DNA from: a bacterium
GTDB lineage: Bacteria; Bacillota; Clostridia; Oscillospirales; Acutalibacteraceae
Assembly: GCA_020627425.1 (NCBI GenBank)
Contig: JAHKXX010000177.1
Coordinates: 1-7,079 of the forward strand
Length of the DNA: 7,079 nt
Reading direction: 5' to 3'
Below, one piece after another: positions 6,690-7,079 of the stretch. Within the stretch, counting starts at the first letter, position 1; every line of letters begins with the position of its first letter. Below the pieces are notes generated by a model. It was given only the letters and a program-made list of their open reading frames with translations, was not told where the DNA came from and did not search any database. A program made the translations under genes and the position numbers.

Positions 6690-6718
6690 GTGACAAGCGG
6701 GTTTTTATGTGTTATAAT
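6690..6718 (+). promoter_or_regulatory. near-consensus sigma-A promoter, gene at 6879
   Basis: GTGACA (6690-6695, 5 of 6 to TTGACA) and a perfect TATAAT (6713-6718) are separated by 17 bp, with an extended -10 TG at 6710-6711. The start point would be near 6725. The leader would then be about 150 nt and contain all the hairpins of 6720-6834. The -10 region matches that of the murD promoter at 17 of 18 positions (6702-6719 versus 298-315). Confidence 0.8.
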
Positions 6719-6844
6719 AACCTCACGGCGTTAGCCGTTTCGACCGACTTGCGTCGTTCTCAACGGACGCCTGAGAGAACATTTGATAAATTTCCGTTTG
6801 TTTACGCCTTGCGGCGCAAATTTGTAGAAATTTATGTTATAATA
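6710..6844. repeat. hairpin-rich block flanked by 10-bp direct repeats
   Basis: TGTTATAATA occurs at 6710-6719 and again, identically, at 6835-6844. The 115 bases between them hold four stems. These are ACGGC-GTTA-GCCGT (6725-6738), CGAC-TTGC-GTCG (6745-6756), GTTCTC/GAGAAC (6756-6761 with 6775-6780), and a long imperfect stem closed by ATAAATTTC/GAAATTTAT (6786-6794 with 6827-6835) and capped by CGCC-TTGC-GGCG (6805-6816). TTGC is the loop in two of them. The block has no terminal inverted repeats. It could be a structured 5' leader or an inserted small intergenic element that duplicated the -10 box. Confidence 0.65.
6835..6843 (+). promoter_or_regulatory. second extended -10 box, no clear -35
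   Basis: TGT followed by TATAAT (6838-6843) makes a perfect extended -10. Bases 6814-6821, where a -35 should lie, read GCGCAAAT and do not resemble TTGACA. If used, it would start near 6850 with a leader of only about 29 nt. It may instead be a relic copy of the upstream -10. Confidence 0.45.
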
Positions 6845-6878
6845 GGCGTTGCCAAAACAAAACGGAGGTTTTATTATT

Positions 6879-7079
6879 ATGAACAGCTCATATTTATATA
6901 CGGGAAACCCGATAGTTCCCAATTTTGAATTCAAGCTTGGTGATAAGCCGCTTGTTAAGGATGTAGATTATGATATGGAGATAACCGACAATGTAAATGT
7001 CGGTACAGCTCATATTTATATAAAGGGCAAGGGAAGGTTTACCGGCGAGATAGAGCAGACCTTCGAGATAGAGCCGGTA
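6879..7079 (+). CDS. N-terminal fragment of a surface-type beta-repeat protein lacking a signal peptide (cut by right edge)
   Basis: The first 67 codons of a gene that continues past the window. The ATG follows GGAGG (6864-6868) by 10 nt, and an in-frame TAG at 6843-6845 limits any upstream extension. The visible part is one repeat. YTGNPIVP (7-14) is followed by DVDYDMEI (28-35), NVNVGTAHIYIKGKGRFTG (38-56) and a closing TFEIEP (61-66). This pattern recurs in tandem in secreted and wall-attached proteins of Firmicutes, where it is usually read as a small Ig-like beta domain. Normally a signal peptide precedes it; here the repeat starts seven residues from the Met. It could be a decayed or rearranged 5' end, a genuinely cytoplasmic user of the domain, or an unusual export route. 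The function of the full protein cannot be judged. Confidence 0.75.
   Translation, partial: MNSSYLYTGNPIVPNFEFKLGDKPLVKDVDYDMEITDNVNVGTAHIYIKGKGRFTGEIEQTFEIEPV

Larger units (their letters stand above)
6573..6878. other. intergenic region between deoD and the next gene
   Basis: 306 bases without a supported gene. The first 70 bases hold no convincing rho-independent terminator for the deoD operon, because no stem is followed by a T-run. Then come a 10-bp tandem repeat (6646-6665), a near-consensus promoter (6690-6718), a hairpin-rich block (6720-6834), a second extended -10 box (6835-6843) and a ribosome binding site, GGAGG (6864-6868), 10 nt before the next ATG. A plus-strand frame from 6707 to 6928 runs through the promoter and hairpins and overlaps the better-supported gene at 6879; I regard it as chance. 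Confidence 0.7.

Noticed and set aside
6707..6928. 73-residue plus-strand frame, and minus frame 6731-6934
   Set aside because: The plus frame starts inside the promoter spacer and overlaps, out of frame, the gene at 6879, which has a proper ribosome binding site and a recognisable repeat. The minus frame crosses the same hairpins.

Overview
The window looks like a chromosomal stretch of a Gram-positive, Clostridia-type gut bacterium, most likely a Ruminococcus or close relative. The evidence is the clostridial wording of MurD, tandem M42 peptidases, a Met_gamma_lyase/'aluminium resistance' type PLP enzyme, AGGAGG ribosome binding sites, heavy ATA/AGA codon use, and a surface-protein-style repeat (YTG...GTA...GKG.FTG) at the right edge. 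The species is an inference; no rRNA or other marker gene is present.

Layout: 1-381 is non-coding, GC-rich and hairpin-rich. It holds a duplicated 22-bp unit inside a 9-bp inverted repeat and ends in a good sigma-A promoter (286-314). Bases 382-6572 are one tightly packed plus-strand run of six genes: murD, two overlapping M42 aminopeptidase paralogues, a GNAT acetyltransferase, a PLP-dependent methionine gamma-lyase-family protein and purine nucleoside phosphorylase deoD. Gaps are 15 nt or less and several stops and starts overlap, so this is very probably one operon. Bases 6573-6878 are a second structured intergenic region with a near-consensus promoter (6690-6718) and a 115-bp hairpin-rich block. 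The block is flanked by two perfect copies of TGTTATAATA, which contains the -10 box. From 6879 to the right edge a new gene begins, directly with a beta-rich surface-type repeat and no signal peptide.

How the genes work together: MurD adds D-glutamate to the peptidoglycan precursor. The M42 enzymes would trim peptides in the cytoplasm, the PLP enzyme acts on an amino acid (probably sulfur-containing), and DeoD salvages purine nucleosides. No single pathway ties them together; at most they share a theme of growth, turnover and recycling. I see no mobile-element genes, CRISPR array, RNA genes or defence genes. The most unusual material is in the two intergenic regions and the leaderless repeat protein, not in the operon enzymes.
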